64,000 nt of DNA. Origin: Cyrtodaria siliqua (Eukaryota > Mollusca > Bivalvia > Adapedonta > Hiatellidae). The position numbers and the translations under genes are program-made. The stretch lies in NCBI GenBank assembly GCA_037043455.1, contig JAWPHD010011233.1, positions 1-64,000 on the forward strand. The letters run 5' to 3'. Under the pieces are notes generated by a model, which saw only the letters and a program-made list of their open reading frames with translations, made no database searches and was not told the DNA's origin. Each line of letters opens with the position of its first letter. Positions within the stretch are counted from its first letter, which is position 1. This document shows positions 1-11,975 of this stretch, one piece after another.

Positions 1-150
1 CTAGACTGACCAAAGAGGTGTGTCAACATACCATTCGGTCAGTATTGTTGAAAGAATCAATCTGCAATGGCTTGAGAAGACTGCTTTCAAAAACACTCGG
101 AACATTTTGTGTTTCACAGTTAGATTCAACTAGTTTCAGTAATAGTATTT

Positions 151-597
151 TCCAGCAGTACAGAACACCCAGCAGTACATAAACACCCAGTAGTACAGAA
201 CACCCAGCAGTACAGAACACCCAGCAGTACAGAACACCAGTACAGAACAACAGTACAGAACACAGTACAGAACACGGTACAGAACACCCAGCAGTACAGA
301 ACACAGTACAGAACACAGTACAGAACATAGTACAGAACACAGTACAGAACACAGTACAGAACACAGTACAGAACACAGTACAGAACACAGTACAGAACAC
401 AGTACACAACCAGCAGTACAGAACACAGTACAGAACACAGTACAGAACACCCAGCAGTACAGAACAGACAGTACAGAACACAGTACAGAACTACCCAGCA
501 GTACAAAACACAGTACAGAACACAGTAGCAGAACGACAGTACAGAACACAGTACAGAACAGCCCAGCTAGTACAGAAAACCCAGCAGTACAGAACAC
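151..597. repeat. Minisatellite, CAGTACAGAACA units
   Basis: Tandem array built from a short core (CAGTACAGAACA) alternating with a longer form carrying CCCAG before the core. Units of about 12-13 and 17 bp are mixed irregularly. The minus strand stays open over long stretches and would translate to low-complexity VLYC repeats. These frames are shadows of the repeat, not genes. Confidence 0.95.
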
Positions 598-599
598 GT

Positions 600-1071
600 T
601 CTTTCGATTTTGTCCAATTGTGTAATCATCACGCATTTGGAAACGCATTTTATCACTCTGATTTTCACCAAAGTAAGGAACACTGTCACTTTCAAAAAAG
701 ACAATTTCTACACAGTTTTCATTATGCTTCCTTGCCAAATATGAACTGACACATGTTGCATATATCTGTCATTTGCGAAACATCACTTAGAAGTCGTTTC
801 AACATAAACGTGGGATGGATGGTACATGTGAACACACGTTTGTACAATCAACACAGATGATATTGCTGATGTCACTTTCATCGTGGAATATAGCTGACAA
901 CTGTGCCTCCAGTGCATCCGAACATGTACGCAATTGGCGCTGACAGTTATTCCGGACTGGATATCTCCTGTAGCTTTGCGCAGAACCTCCTTGCAATTGT
1001 ATCTTTTGCATTTTTTGTGGAATTTTAGAGATATTTCCTGTGTAGTTAAAAATTCTTTGGAAAAACTCCAC
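600..1071 (-). pseudogene. Decayed coding remnant, cysteine-rich, unknown family
   Basis: Two open stretches lie in the same minus-strand frame: about 799-1071 and about 600-738. They are separated by a gap (739-798) holding three in-frame stops. The upstream part is cysteine-rich (CQRQLRTCSDALE, then CVDCTNVCSHVP). The downstream part reads RKHNENCVEIVFFESD and then runs into the minisatellite, which replaces whatever followed. The residue pattern looks like real coding sequence, but I recognise no family. A short unrecognised intron in the gap is an alternative to decay; a clear donor/acceptor pair is not evident. An overlapping frame at 783-1085 is probably the shadow. Confidence 0.25.
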
Positions 1072-1085
1072 CTTTTAGCCAACAA

Positions 1086-1611
1086 ACTTTCATAACTTCC
1101 ATTTGAAATGTCGATAGAGTTTAATACACAAAAATGGTGCTCTAAACAAACAAAATATGTCTCCAGTCATGTTCTGTGTAATCCGCTTTATAAATATGGC
1201 TAAGGGTAGTAATTCGATTCTTCATAAAATATCAATATTTCTGGTGTACTGATTGTCTTTGTGATTTTGCTTTTAGTAATTGTTTCGTTTAATAATTAAT
1301 CTAATACATCTTTATGTTGACAAATCGGTGTTGAATTTCTATTGAAACTATGTGTCTGGCAACTTCCTTTGTTGATATCTAGGCAGATTTTAAAACTGCT
1401 CAACATGGGCAAACACAAACGACAGGATGGCGTGAACACTAACTGCAGCACTATTATCAATTTCTAATATCTTATGCTTAAAAGGGGCGCTCAGTATTTT
1501 GACTTTTTGATGGCGGTGTCAGTGGGTTTGTGGTTCAATCTCAGAAAGTTTGATCAAATCAATTATTTTCACAAATTGTCCATTTTCAAAGTCTTGAATC
1601 TTTAGATTCCG
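1086..1611. other. Intergenic, no feature recognised
   Basis: AT-rich sequence without a convincing frame, splice pair or repeat on either strand. Confidence 0.4.
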
Positions 1612-1990
1612 GAAGAAAGCTAATTGGAAATGGCATAGTATATTATATAGAGTGGAGGTCTTGGTGTGGAGTCTTGGGAGTGGAGTCATATTTTTCTGTA
1701 CAATTAATAACGTTTTAGAAACTAATAAAAAGTTCCGACTTATGTTTTTTGTTTACGTTCGTTTGTTCTTAATGGAGTGAATATTTTGGAGTCAAATTTT
1801 GGAGTCAAAATTTGAAATCTTATTGTTTCCTTTACTTCTTTTCGTACAATTAATAACTTTTTAGAAACTAATAAAATAGTTCTGACTTTTGTTCTTTGTT
1901 ATGTTTTTTTTGTCTTAATGGGGGTGAATATATTGGAATTCATTTTGGAGTCCCTTACAGTTAATAAATTTTTAGAAACTAATACATTTA
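1612..1990. repeat. GGAGTC-rich inverted arm (left)
   Basis: Contains repeated TTTGGAGTC and GTGGAGTC words and two AATTAATAAC-TTTTAGAAACTAATA blocks. The outer edge (TGGCATAGTATATTATATAG, 1631-1650) reappears in reverse complement near 5607-5626, and the GTCTTGGTGTGGAGTC block is likewise mirrored near 5580-5597. This arm therefore pairs with the 5.2-5.6 kb arm as an inverted repeat. No transposase frame is visible between the arms. Confidence 0.6.
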
Positions 1991-4650
1991 CTTGAGTGAC
2001 TTCAGTCTCTCTGTGTACGACTGTCATAGCCAGCTGTCTGTGACAAGTATGTGTTAATTGGACTTGACTGACGTATTGGAACTATGTATACCCCTGACAC
2101 TGGATGTCAGATGTCAGACAATTTGACATCTTAATGAGGGCGGCGAAAAAGAAATCATCAGTAAATAAAAACAAACATTTTACTGTTATCGGTCAGTTTT
2201 CCCTGTCCGAACCCAGGACAATGTTTACTTTATCTCTCAAAACAGTGGTATATTAACTGATTCGTAGTGGCAGGGGTGGTGGAAGCTTATTTTCACATGA
2301 TTATCCTAGATTTTCTAATAAGACCAGGTTATGATTCTTTTTTCCAATGAATTAAGTATATAGACGATCTTACATGATTATTATTGTGTATTATGTGTTA
2401 TAGTGTATTATGTGATTTTATCCAAAGAATTTATACTCGGTTACGAATGTAAGAATTCTATATATCACAGAAGTAAATGAAAAAATCTAAGTCAATATAA
2501 ATATCTGCCCTGCCTGCATGTCTGTCTGGTCAGAACACACTTTCGACGACACGTAATAATTTCACTTACAATTTGTGCCAATTTACATTTTTTACGGCGG
2601 CAATTTGTAAAGAAAATTTAATGATTGAATTATTCAATATTTTAATCTTCCAATGGGGTGTGAAAAAACATTTGTGGAGTTTAAAAATACTGCAGCCCCA
2701 AAAGTTTCTTGTTAAACTCTAATTTAACCCTTAGCCCGTTATGAATTTATAATGGTAATGTAATTTTGGATCATTCCATTTATGTTACAAAGGGGTGCTT
2801 TTTGGGGGAATGACTGATAAGCAGCCGGACATAGTAAACTCTGATCAGCCCTGCGAGTTACTCTAGTTTTACAATGGGCGCAAATGCTATTGTAGTCGCC
2901 CTTAGTAGGACAAGGGTTATTTTTCATACTCAATCTAAAAATGGTAATATCAAATTCAATCCTTTCTATTTAGCAATTGTTATCATGTATGTTTTTCAAA
3001 ATTTAGGAATGCAAATTCATGTATTTGTGGGTAAAAAATAGTGTTTTTAAGCTTCAATACATAGTGTTAGAACATTTTCACCAGCTAGAGTTACAACTGT
3101 TCCCAAGGGTACTATTCATAATTGTGAAACTCTGGCAAGCGATAATGTGTTGGGAACATCTCGATGTTGCCAGCATTGGCACGCATCGTAACTTACGGCA
3201 ATTAGCGCGTGAAAGTCAAGAGCATGTTACGTCTTACCAAAAAAACAAACAAGTTCAACTGCACCCTGTTTGTCTTAGCTCTGCCCAAAAGTAAATGTTT
3301 TTCATTGGGAATTAAAATGCAACATGTTAAAATAAATAATAAATAAATAAGTAACGTTAGCTATGTCAGCGAAGTTGTAACGTGTCTGCTTTACACAATA
3401 AAGGGACAAACCAAATTAGTAATGTTACTACGGCATTCTATAAAGTAAGATTTTAATTATTGATGAATATTAAGGTTTCTAAATGTATTGTATGTATACC
3501 ATGCACGTAATTTGGACTTGTATTTGTTATTGTACACAAACACAGTGGTTCGGTCTGTGTCTATATGCACTAGTGGTATTACGCTAAATAATCCATAGCT
3601 TTATTACACTTCAAGAAGTCATGTTATGTGAAACCTGTGAAATATATAATTATTTTGATTTTCATGTTATTTGTATACATCAAAACACATACATTTCTTT
3701 TAAGACTATGCTTTTTCAGATAAAATAATAATGGGGGATAACAAAAATGTTAATTTTTTTTTTGCATTGCCCTTACCATTTTCATATGGTGTTTTCTTAA
3801 TATAAATCAGGGCTTGGGATAAATGGGTTACTTAACTTTAACTATTGCTTAAAAACGTGTGCTTGTTTGATTTGTCAACACACTATAACATTATATTATA
3901 ATAAATGTGCTCTTGCTGAAGCCATTTTACTGTTGTGAGGACAATTATAACTACCAGACTAATTGCCATGTTCGGGAGCTGAAAGGTCTTCAGGGAATCT
4001 GCTTGTTGGGATTGGTGAAGGCAGATGACTGATATATTTGCTACCAAACATTCACATTTCTAACCTGAACATTTAAATGGTTAAAACAATTTTTAGTTTG
4101 TTACCTGTTGGGCATTCCATTAATAATGTTTAATTGCTTATACTCATCGCCATTTTGTTTAAACACCTACCCGGTCCTGAATATAAAAACCTAAAGACAA
4201 ATTGATTCTCATTTGCATTTCACTTTTGTTGCTAAATGTATAAAAAACATTGCTACTGAAGCGCACATATGCCGAGGGTGGCATATTCAAAGCAATACCT
4301 TTGACAGTATTGGAGATATATGCCTTGGAAAAAACTTTAACCAAATGTTGACGTCGCCGTTACCACTGTCAGATAAGCCAGAGAGCATCTAGAGTAAAGC
4401 ATGTCTGTTTTTACAAAATGGCGAGACACATGCATCTTCGAAACTATGCAGATTTTGAGCTACATGTGTATGTTGTTAGATATGTATGGTTTTAGAACCT
4501 AAATCTTTCCGAGACATTTTGCAGATAATGACAGAAATGCGGAATTCATAAATTCGAGAAAAAAAATCCTCGCTTTCGCGTTATATTATTAATTATAATT
4601 CAGTGGCAGTTGTGAAGCTTTAAGTTACTTGTTTAACAATTTATTTGTTT
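1991..4650. other. Intergenic DNA between the inverted arms
   Basis: AT-rich with only short frames (for example 3019-3294 plus, 2739-2933 minus) that lack coding character and begin with non-ATG codons or lack splice context. No RNA gene or transposase was seen. If the flanking arms belong to one element, this would be its interior. Confidence 0.35.
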
Positions 4651-4720
4651 CCACCATTAGATTTGATTGCCATACGAGCATAATTCCATCATTAGATTTG
4701 ATTGCCATACGAGCATAATT
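4651..4720. repeat. 35-bp tandem duplication
   Basis: Two adjacent copies of a 35-bp unit (CCAYCATTAGATTTGATTGC... ending GAGCATAATT) differ at one base. This looks like a recent local duplication. Confidence 0.95.
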
Positions 4721-5224
4721 CTATTTTCATATAGATACATTTTCACTTTATCACATGAGAAATAGTTATGTTTCAACATAAAAAAATACTAAAGTGACCC
4801 TCACATGTTTAATCTGTTACTTAACACTGCACTGTCCCTATCTTCACTAATTACTCATGTCCCTACTGTGAGGCCTTGACCACAGTATGAACTTTAGATA
4901 CCCAGACAATATAACCTCAAAAGATAACAGTGATTATCTTAATGGCTCTTTATTGGTCTGACCTTGCACCAAGGGACCAAGTTATCTTCGGCCAATGATT
5001 CAAAGCTAATAAGTCCTAGTCCTGTTTTATTGAATGCCTATTAAATAAGGTAGTTGGTCAACTTAATTGCCGCATATTGTTTACAAATGCAGGGGTCAAC
5101 CACATGATTCCAGAACCTGGATTAAAATAATAATTATTAGTTGAAATTGGGTAGCTTAATAGACACATGCATTTTTAAGAAATTTATCAATTAATAAATA
5201 ATTGCATGTGCAAATGAAATAACT

Positions 5225-5640
5225 CAAGTAATGGTATTAGTCAATTGTAAGGACTCCAAATTTAGGCTCAACAATTGACTCCAAAATATTCACTCCATTA
5301 AGAAGAAAAGAGCATAACAAAGAACAAATCGGAAGTGTTTATTAGTTTCTAAAAAGTTTACAGAAAAATATGACTCCAAATTTAGACTCCAAATATTTAC
5401 TCCAAAATATTCACTCCATTAAGAACAAAAGAGCATAACAAAGAACAAATCGGAACTGTTTATTAGTTCCAAATTTAGACTCCAAAAACTTACTCCAAAA
5501 TATTTACTCCAAATTTGACCCCAAGGTCACTCCAAAGTGTCACTCCAAAGTCACTCCAATTATTCACTCCACTCCACTCCAAGACTCCACACCAAGACTC
5601 CACTCCATATAATATACTATGCCAATTGGAATACCATCTG
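5225..5640. repeat. GACTCC-rich inverted arm (right)
   Basis: Repeated GACTCCAAATTTAG, ACTCCAAAATATTCACTCC and CACTCC words. A longer block (CATTAAGAA-AAAAGAGCATAACAAAG) occurs twice, at about 5296 and 5417. The end of the arm is the reverse complement of the outer edge of the 1.6-kb arm. Confidence 0.6.
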
Positions 5641-5689
5641 GAAAATAATATGAATTTTACATATTACTAACTGCTGAATTTATTGCACC

Positions 5690-5870
5690 AATAATATATT
5701 TGTTTGTTTGTATGGTGTTTTACGTCATTTTCAACACGTGTAAGGTTATATATGACGGTCGATTTTTTTGTTGTGGAGGCACTCCACCTCACTTTTCCTG
5801 GGTAGAACCAGTACTGTACACCTCCCGCCATCCGTAAGACTCGACACTTCCTCACTTACATGTCGAGCTA
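5690..5870 (+). repeat. SINE-like dispersed repeat
   Basis: Starts GTATGGTGTTTTACGTCATT and continues through ATATATGACGGTC to a TCCCGCCATCC block. This resembles the widespread molluscan repeat with a GTGTTTTACG...GACGG core. Related starts occur at about 17435 (TAGTGTTTTACATCATTA) and 53525. The minus-strand frame through it is not a gene. Confidence 0.4.
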
Positions 5871-7382
5871 TTTATTTATTGCTAGTGTTTATATACTTGT
5901 ATGTGTGATAAGGTCTATGAAATAAAAGCAAGCAAACATGAAAACATTGCTTGTTTAGCAATCCTTGTAACGAAAATGTGAAAATGTGATTTTATGTAAT
6001 GTCCGTCCCCAATCCGATATATCACACACAATTTTTTTTGGACACAAACTTATCTTTTCTTGATTTCAGTATGTTATGATATGTATACATCTTTCATAAA
6101 ACTTTAACATTTTAGGGATATTTACACTGTTATTACCTCTGATGATCCCTGATGCTAACTGAAATGGCCCATTTACTGTGCAGCAGGCCATATTTCAAAT
6201 ATTGATACAATTTGTTGTTTTGAAAGGTAAAACAATATCAGGTATGCATCTTCACACGTTTCTTTCACAACACATGTAATTTTTTCAAAATTCCAAATTT
6301 AGAGAATAAACAATATTTAATCACCCGGAGATAGAAATATTCTTTTCTTCCATACCTGCATATGATAGTTATTTGGAGTGTCTCTAAAAACATGTATCAA
6401 GGAATATTAAGTAGACCATGTCTGAATGAGATTCAGATTGCTAAATCGCTCTGCAATGTATATTAAGTAATATTAGGTCTCTCTCTATATAAAACTGTAT
6501 ATATCTTACCTTTATCCCTTTTCAGCTTCCATATTCATCTTTTTGCAAGTTCATCACACATATTCCTACCCATCAGGAGTTACAAACATGCACACACGGA
6601 TTCACAGATAACATCTGGTTAAAGTACCTCTACACTAACCTAATGGACCACATGTGGTCAACTAGGATGTCTGTGATAAAATTAATGGTTTTATTGCTAT
6701 TATAGCTAATCAGTGAAATTGCTGGCACACTCTGACTTTAGATAAGCATAGGCTCCCTTGAGAGCCGTTTCCATACAGTAATGCATAGGACTGTAGAGGC
6801 CACTCAGTGCAGTTTGGCTGACATGATCATCTGTAATACGATTGTACATGAACAACTAATAGTAAGTAAGGGAGATCAACAGTGAATGCCGTAACATGTA
6901 CAGTCTCCCCCACAATGTACAACATCAGCTCGGACCGGAGCCAGTCTCCCCAGGTAGCAGCCTTTTAACAAGTCGACTGCAATACAAGTAGCCAGTGCTA
7001 ATGTGGAACAGCTCATTCTGCAGCAGCACAGTGAGATTGAGTATAAATGGACAAATCATGAAATAAAACAATGTACTTGATGGAAATTCAGTTTATTTAT
7101 TTTATGTATAGTGTTACTAGCATAGAATTATTTAATACAAATGGAAATTGTATCAGTTGCTTTAAAATGAGAAAAATATTGTATTACAAAAATATTGTAT
7201 TACTTACAAATAGTATATCACAACTTAGATTGTATTTTTAATAATAACTTATGTACATTGTATTTTACTATCAAATCTGTGTCTAATCTTTGACAGTTCT
7301 CAGTAACTATAACATTATCAACAATAAGGACACTTTATAGTAATATAGTATAAATCTATTGATGTACATAATGTTCATGCAT
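5871..7382. other. Intergenic, no feature recognised
   Basis: AT-rich non-coding sequence with no frame worth reporting. No repeat was detected by eye apart from simple A/T runs. Confidence 0.35.
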
Positions 7383-7482
7383 ATTTAGAAACCCTCATTA
7401 TCACATCAGTATATATATACCTAGAAATCCTCATTTCACCACATCAATATATATAACCCTCATTTAACCACATCAATATATA
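7383..7482. repeat. Short imperfect tandem repeat
   Basis: About three units of roughly 30-38 bp sharing CCTCATT-CACATCARTATATATA. Confidence 0.7.
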
Positions 7483-7485
7483 GAG

Positions 7486-8090
7486 GATCTTAAACGAGTT
7501 CCCATTTCATATAAGATTTATGAGACGAGTTGTGAATTATTTTTATTTTAACGAGCCTTTTGGCGAGTTAAAATTAAAAATAATTCATAACGAGTTTCAT
7601 AAATCTTATATGGAATGGGAACGAGTTTAAGATCCTTTTTATATCATAACATTGCAATCAAATTAGTAAAAAATAATTCAGATTGACATAGAACCGCCAC
7701 GACGTCAGACACATTTTAGCGCCAAAACGTCATAAATATGTGACGTCGTAACGTCGCGTCTCACACATAACGTTGCGTATAAAAGAGTTCGTGTTTTACC
7801 TCTTTACAAAACAGCAGTTTACGCCAACTTTTTAACAAACCAACAACAATGTTTTGTATAACGTGCGTTATTTTTATAAGCTGTCACAAATAATAAGTTT
7901 ATGACTCAGATCTGGGTGAATTTGTAATAAATAAAATAGTTTCAGTGAATAAACTTGCGTAGTGTTAAACGTTTTACTCAACCAATCGAAATCGTTCCAG
8001 GTTGTATTACACGTGTGTCATACAATAGAATATTAAATGGGTGTTCGACACTGCTAACAAGGGACGTTATGTGATAAAATTATATACTCG
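7486..8090. mobile_element. Foldback element, full-length-like copy
   Basis: The first 150 bp (7486-7635) form a large hairpin: GATCTTAAACGAGTTCCCAT at the left pairs with ATGGGAACGAGTTTAAGATC at the right, with CATATAAGATTTATGA extending the stem. Downstream sequence to about 8090 (CCAGGTTGTATTACACGTG, then GTTCGACACTGCTAACAAGG) recurs in inverted order beside a second hairpin copy at 37.2-37.4 kb. The pair therefore defines one mobile unit. No protein is encoded. Confidence 0.75.
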
Positions 8091-8135
8091 AGGGCTTAAA
8101 AAACACCAAAAACAACAAATTATACCAAAGTTTAA

Positions 8136-8457
8136 AGGGACACACGGCAATCATTTTTTTTTAAAACTCACGGTGTCGCATTATAGGTTTTTCTACATTA
8201 CTTGCATTTGTTCAATTATTAATATTAATATTAATTATGAGAAGAGTATAAAGAAAAATGTTTTTGCAAATCACTAACTGTTGATTATATTGTACCAATA
8301 ATATATGTTAACCTATGGAAATATAAAAAGATTAATTGAAAACTCAAAATTGCATTGAATTATATGCAAGCAGGTTTAAAGTCAAATGATTCTGGATTAA
8401 TAAATTAAATCGCCAATTTTAATGCTTGATAAAACTCCATGATTGCCATTTGTCCCT
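8136..8457. mobile_element. MITE family M1, complete copy, TTAA-flanked
   Basis: A 322-bp element with terminal inverted repeats AGGGACACACGGCAATCA and TGATTGCCATTTGTCCCT. It is directly flanked on both sides by TTAA (8132-8135 and 8458-8461), consistent with a TTAA target duplication as in piggyBac-type transposons. Non-coding; the small frame inside is not a gene. Confidence 0.85.
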
Positions 8458-8754
8458 TTAATATCATATTAAAATCAGTTGTGGGTATAAATCATGTCAT
8501 ATTCACTTCATCAAATGAAACTCTCAAAATTGCTTATTGAGAAAAACGTTTGACAATTTAAAAGGTCTATTGAGACCTTAGTTTAACTGTTGCGTGAAAT
8601 GATATTGAAACTATATTTAAGCTCATTGACTATATGTTTGTTTGCTATTGTCACATTTTAAAAACTATTCTGTATTCTATAGATATGACTTGTTGAAGTG
8701 TTACATGTATGGAAGATGTAAAGCAATCATAAATAAAGTTACACATTAATGATC

Positions 8755-9215
8755 ATCCTTTTTGTAAGTATAAAGACAATATATGACATACACTATGTAT
8801 GCTTCTATAACGTATATGCAGGGGTGGATCTAGACTGGCATTAGTCCTTAATATTATAACATTTTAACTCTAACCTATCTTTATATAATTTCCTTAGTAC
8901 TGAAAGAGGCAAATATCTCCACTTATAACTTGTATAGTCTTATCTCAACATTATGTATAAATTCAGCCATGGAGAGAAACAGAGCTTGAAATAAAATATT
9001 TTTTATGCAGAGTATTATTTTATTTTTTAATTTGTCTAAATTTATTATTTATAGTCTAGTGTGGGTGGATCTAGGATTTTCGAATATTTTAGTATATGAT
9101 CACATGTAAAACGCTCAATTTAATCATCTAATCAAGATTCTGGGTAAGTGAAAGAAGACAATGCGACACACACTATACATGTATCTATAATGTATCTGCA
9201 TGGGCGGATGTGTTA
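8755..9215. repeat. Diverged direct repeat pair
   Basis: A segment at about 8763-8850 (AAGTATAAAGACAATATATG, later ATGCAGGGGTGGATCTAG) recurs in diverged form at about 9143-9215 (AAGTGAAAGAAGACAATGCG, later TGCATGGGCGGATG). The copies are about 375 bp apart. Function unknown. Confidence 0.55.
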
Positions 9216-9484
9216 AAATAGCTATAGCAATGTACTAATGAAGTTTGTGGGCAATTGTAACGAAATACAAGTCAACTATACATCAACTATACATGTATCT
9301 ATGCCCTGTATATGTATCTACGGCGTATATAAAGGATTTGCAATTCCTTGTGGCGGGGCCTGCGGGTATTTTGAGAAAATGGGATGCAGGACCTTTATCT
9401 GCACACGTCCCGTAATAATGACATGTTATGTTACATTACATCTAAGTAATTGGTCATTTCATCGTATCGACATTGGTGTCGATG

Positions 9485-10999
9485 TTAATGGGTGCTTCGT
9501 AATCCTCTTTGCGGTGTTGTGTCAAGCTGACGTTTTCTTGAAGAGGCTTTGACTGGTGCAATACATGGCAATTCTTCAAAACTCTTAGCTTTTGTCTTCA
9601 GGTTTGTTTCAGCATAGGAAAGGTTAGATGTAGTACCTGCAGTTGACGTTATATCAAATACAGAGCTTATGCTTTTACATTCTACAAGCAGCTTATTTGT
9701 ATGAACTTGCTGGAATATTCCGATGAAGTTCTTAGTGAATATATTCAGAAGATTGTCGTATGCACGGAACAACTTTTCGAGTTTATGTCCTAGATATGAT
9801 TCTTTGTCGTTGGTTTTCGTAAATCTCCTTTTGTTAATAAAAACTTCTAACAGTAGTTGTGTTTCAATTGGAACTTCTACGAACCATTCGTGAAAAATGT
9901 CAAATTGCTGAAGAGAGAGAGGTTTAATATGTGTGGATTTGTAACACGAATCACAAAGACTTGCTTCCCCAAATTCACCATCAGTTTCAGCACGTTCCTC
10001 TTCTGCCTTCCATTTGTATAATATGCCATCTAAATTATTTGTCTCAATTTCATCACGCAGATGAAACCTAGCTTGGTATTGCCCATTTAAAAACGGTTTT
10101 AGGCTCTCTTCAAGTAGAATGTACGCATATTCAATGTGTACATTATGTTTTCTAACAAAATAATAATATGCTCTTTTGAATAAATCTGTAACATCATGTT
10201 CTAAGTTTGGTGTCGTTACAGCAATCACTATTTGAATGGTATTTTGTCTTTTTGAGTTTGTGGTATCAAATGAAATCACCGACAGCACCGTTTCATTACA
10301 ATACTGTTGCAAAAGGGAAAGAAGATCTTCATCCAAAATGTACGGAATGTGTTTTTTGGCTGCATTTATTTCTACCCTGTTAAGTGCCTCAGCAGATGAT
10401 ATTCTTTTGGACCTCTCATTCACCTCACTGCAAGCTATCGTCAACCAATTTTCATTACATTCTTTAAAAGACAATATGGCTTGAAATTTTGAAAATTTCA
10501 ATACAATAATTTCTTCAAAATCATAAGACAGATAGTCATCGGACTTGGAAAACTGATTCTCAAACCAGCATATCTTTTTCCATTCATCGTTTGTAAAGTG
10601 TGGTTTGTGTTCAACAACTAAGGTCTTTATGTTTGCTTCATCAAGTACCATTTTTTGGATATGAAATTCAATAATATAAAACTGTGTTTTAGCTAAGAGC
10701 TTGTACAGTTCAAAAGATGAATAAACATCTTCAGTTTCATGTTTAGTTAAAAGCTCACGTTGCACTTTATTTACAATAAGTTTGCATGCTTCTGATGAGT
10801 CTGCATAATGAAAACAATATCTCAATACTGATCTAACTTGAATTGCTTGCACGCCATTTACTGTTTTAATTCCACCCTTGTAACTTTGTAATGCACGCTT
10901 CACATTTCAAGTCTTGGTCTGTAGATCTTTATTTTTAAGAAATGTAAAAAATACATCAAATGATATAATATCTTTCGTCTGAGAATTATCCCTCTCCTT
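9485..10999 (-). CDS. Large single-exon reading frame, unknown function, with one in-frame TGA
   Basis: The minus strand is open for 472 codons (9485-10903), ending in TAA. It is the only long frame in the window. The codon-1 triplet is GTG, not a plausible eukaryotic start; the first ATG is residue 85 (about 10649-10651). The same frame continues coding-like upstream of a TGA at 10907-10909 for about 30 codons (KERDNSQTKDIISFDVFFTF...) until a TAA at 11003-11005. This suggests either a nonsense-mutated gene or a 3' exon whose 5' boundary I cannot fix. Visible traits: a CxxC pair at residues 317-320 (CDSC), a conserved-looking stretch around 360-400 (YDNLLNIFTKNFIGIFQ) and a basic C-terminus (SSRKRQLDTTPQRG), possibly a nuclear signal. 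No signal peptide or membrane segment is seen. It lies between two M1 MITE loci. I recognise no family; transposon-associated or a lineage-expanded invertebrate protein are both possible. Confidence 0.6.
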
Positions 11000-11091
11000 T
11001 AATTATGTTAAATAGCGTAGAAAACTTCATAACCTAGCCGAACCTGAAATAAACATTAGTTATATATGTAAATTAATTTATACTATTTAGA

Positions 11092-11336
11092 CTTAAAGGG
11101 ATATACGGCAATCTTGCCTTATTTAAATTAAATTAAATTAATTAAATCACTTAAATTAGCACCTCTCTTTAATAATCCAGACTGAGTATTATGTTGACTT
11201 TGAACCTGCTTGCATGTATTTAAATAAAAAGGTAATAACATTTGGAGTTTCACTTTTTGTTTGTTATTCTGTCATAATTTATCTCGATGGTGCAATTGTT
11301 TAATCAAGAATTAGAACTATGTAAATCCAAACCGCT
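11092..11336. mobile_element. MITE family M1, partial copy
   Basis: Left terminus TTAAAGGGATATACGGCAAT and M1-like interior. The right terminus is missing and the copy abuts the complete M1 copy that follows. Confidence 0.6.
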
Positions 11337-11340
11337 TTAA

Positions 11341-11659
11341 AGGGACACACGGCAATCTTGATGTTTTTATCATGCATCAATATAAGCGACTCTACTTATT
11401 TATCAATGAACATTTTGACTTTAAACCGGCTTGCATATCATTAAATAAAAATGCAGTGTTTTCAATTTTCCATGTTATTTAACCAAATGTGGTGAAATAT
11501 ATTATTGGTGCAGTATTATCAAAAGTCAGTAATATACAAAAACAATTTGGTCTACACTTTTCTTATAATTATTATTAATGATTGATATAATGAATGTTAT
11601 TTAGAAAAACTAACGGGACGCCGCGAGTTTTCAAAAAATCAAGATTGCCATGTGTCCCT
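11341..11659. mobile_element. MITE family M1, complete copy, TTAA-flanked
   Basis: A 319-bp element with termini AGGGACACACGGCAATCTTG and CAAGATTGCCATGTGTCCCT, flanked by TTAA at 11337-11340 and 11660-11663. This is the cleanest M1 copy in the window. Confidence 0.9.
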
Positions 11660-11689
11660 TTAAACTATTCAAATAATTATTAACAATGA

Positions 11690-11975
11690 GATAGACAAAG
11701 TATTTCCACGAGAAATATGTAAACTAAGGAAGATGAGGATGTAGATTAAAAAACATCAAGATTGGCATGTGTGCCTTTAAACTGCTTGCATATAATTAAA
11801 TAAACAGTAATAAAATTGTCTTCCTTAAATATAAGTGATATGCAAAATGATATGTATTCAAACAGAAGTTGTTTTGAACGATTCAAACAATATAATCATT
11901 ACTCTGTTATGTAGAAAATCTAACGGGAGACCGCGAGTTTTTAAAAGGTCAATATTGCCGTGTATCCCTTTAATG
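11690..11975. mobile_element. MITE family M1, rearranged copy
   Basis: Carries an M1 end (CATCAAGATTGGCATGTGTG, about 11751-11770), M1 interior words (ACTGCTTGCATATAATTAAAT) and a second right end at 11949-11973 (AATATTGCCGTGTATCCCTT). The order of parts differs from complete copies. Confidence 0.55.

Noticed and set aside
126..738. Three overlapping minus-strand frames through the minisatellite
   Set aside because: They translate the tandem repeat (VLYC runs) in different frames; only the portion beyond 600 has non-repeat coding character.
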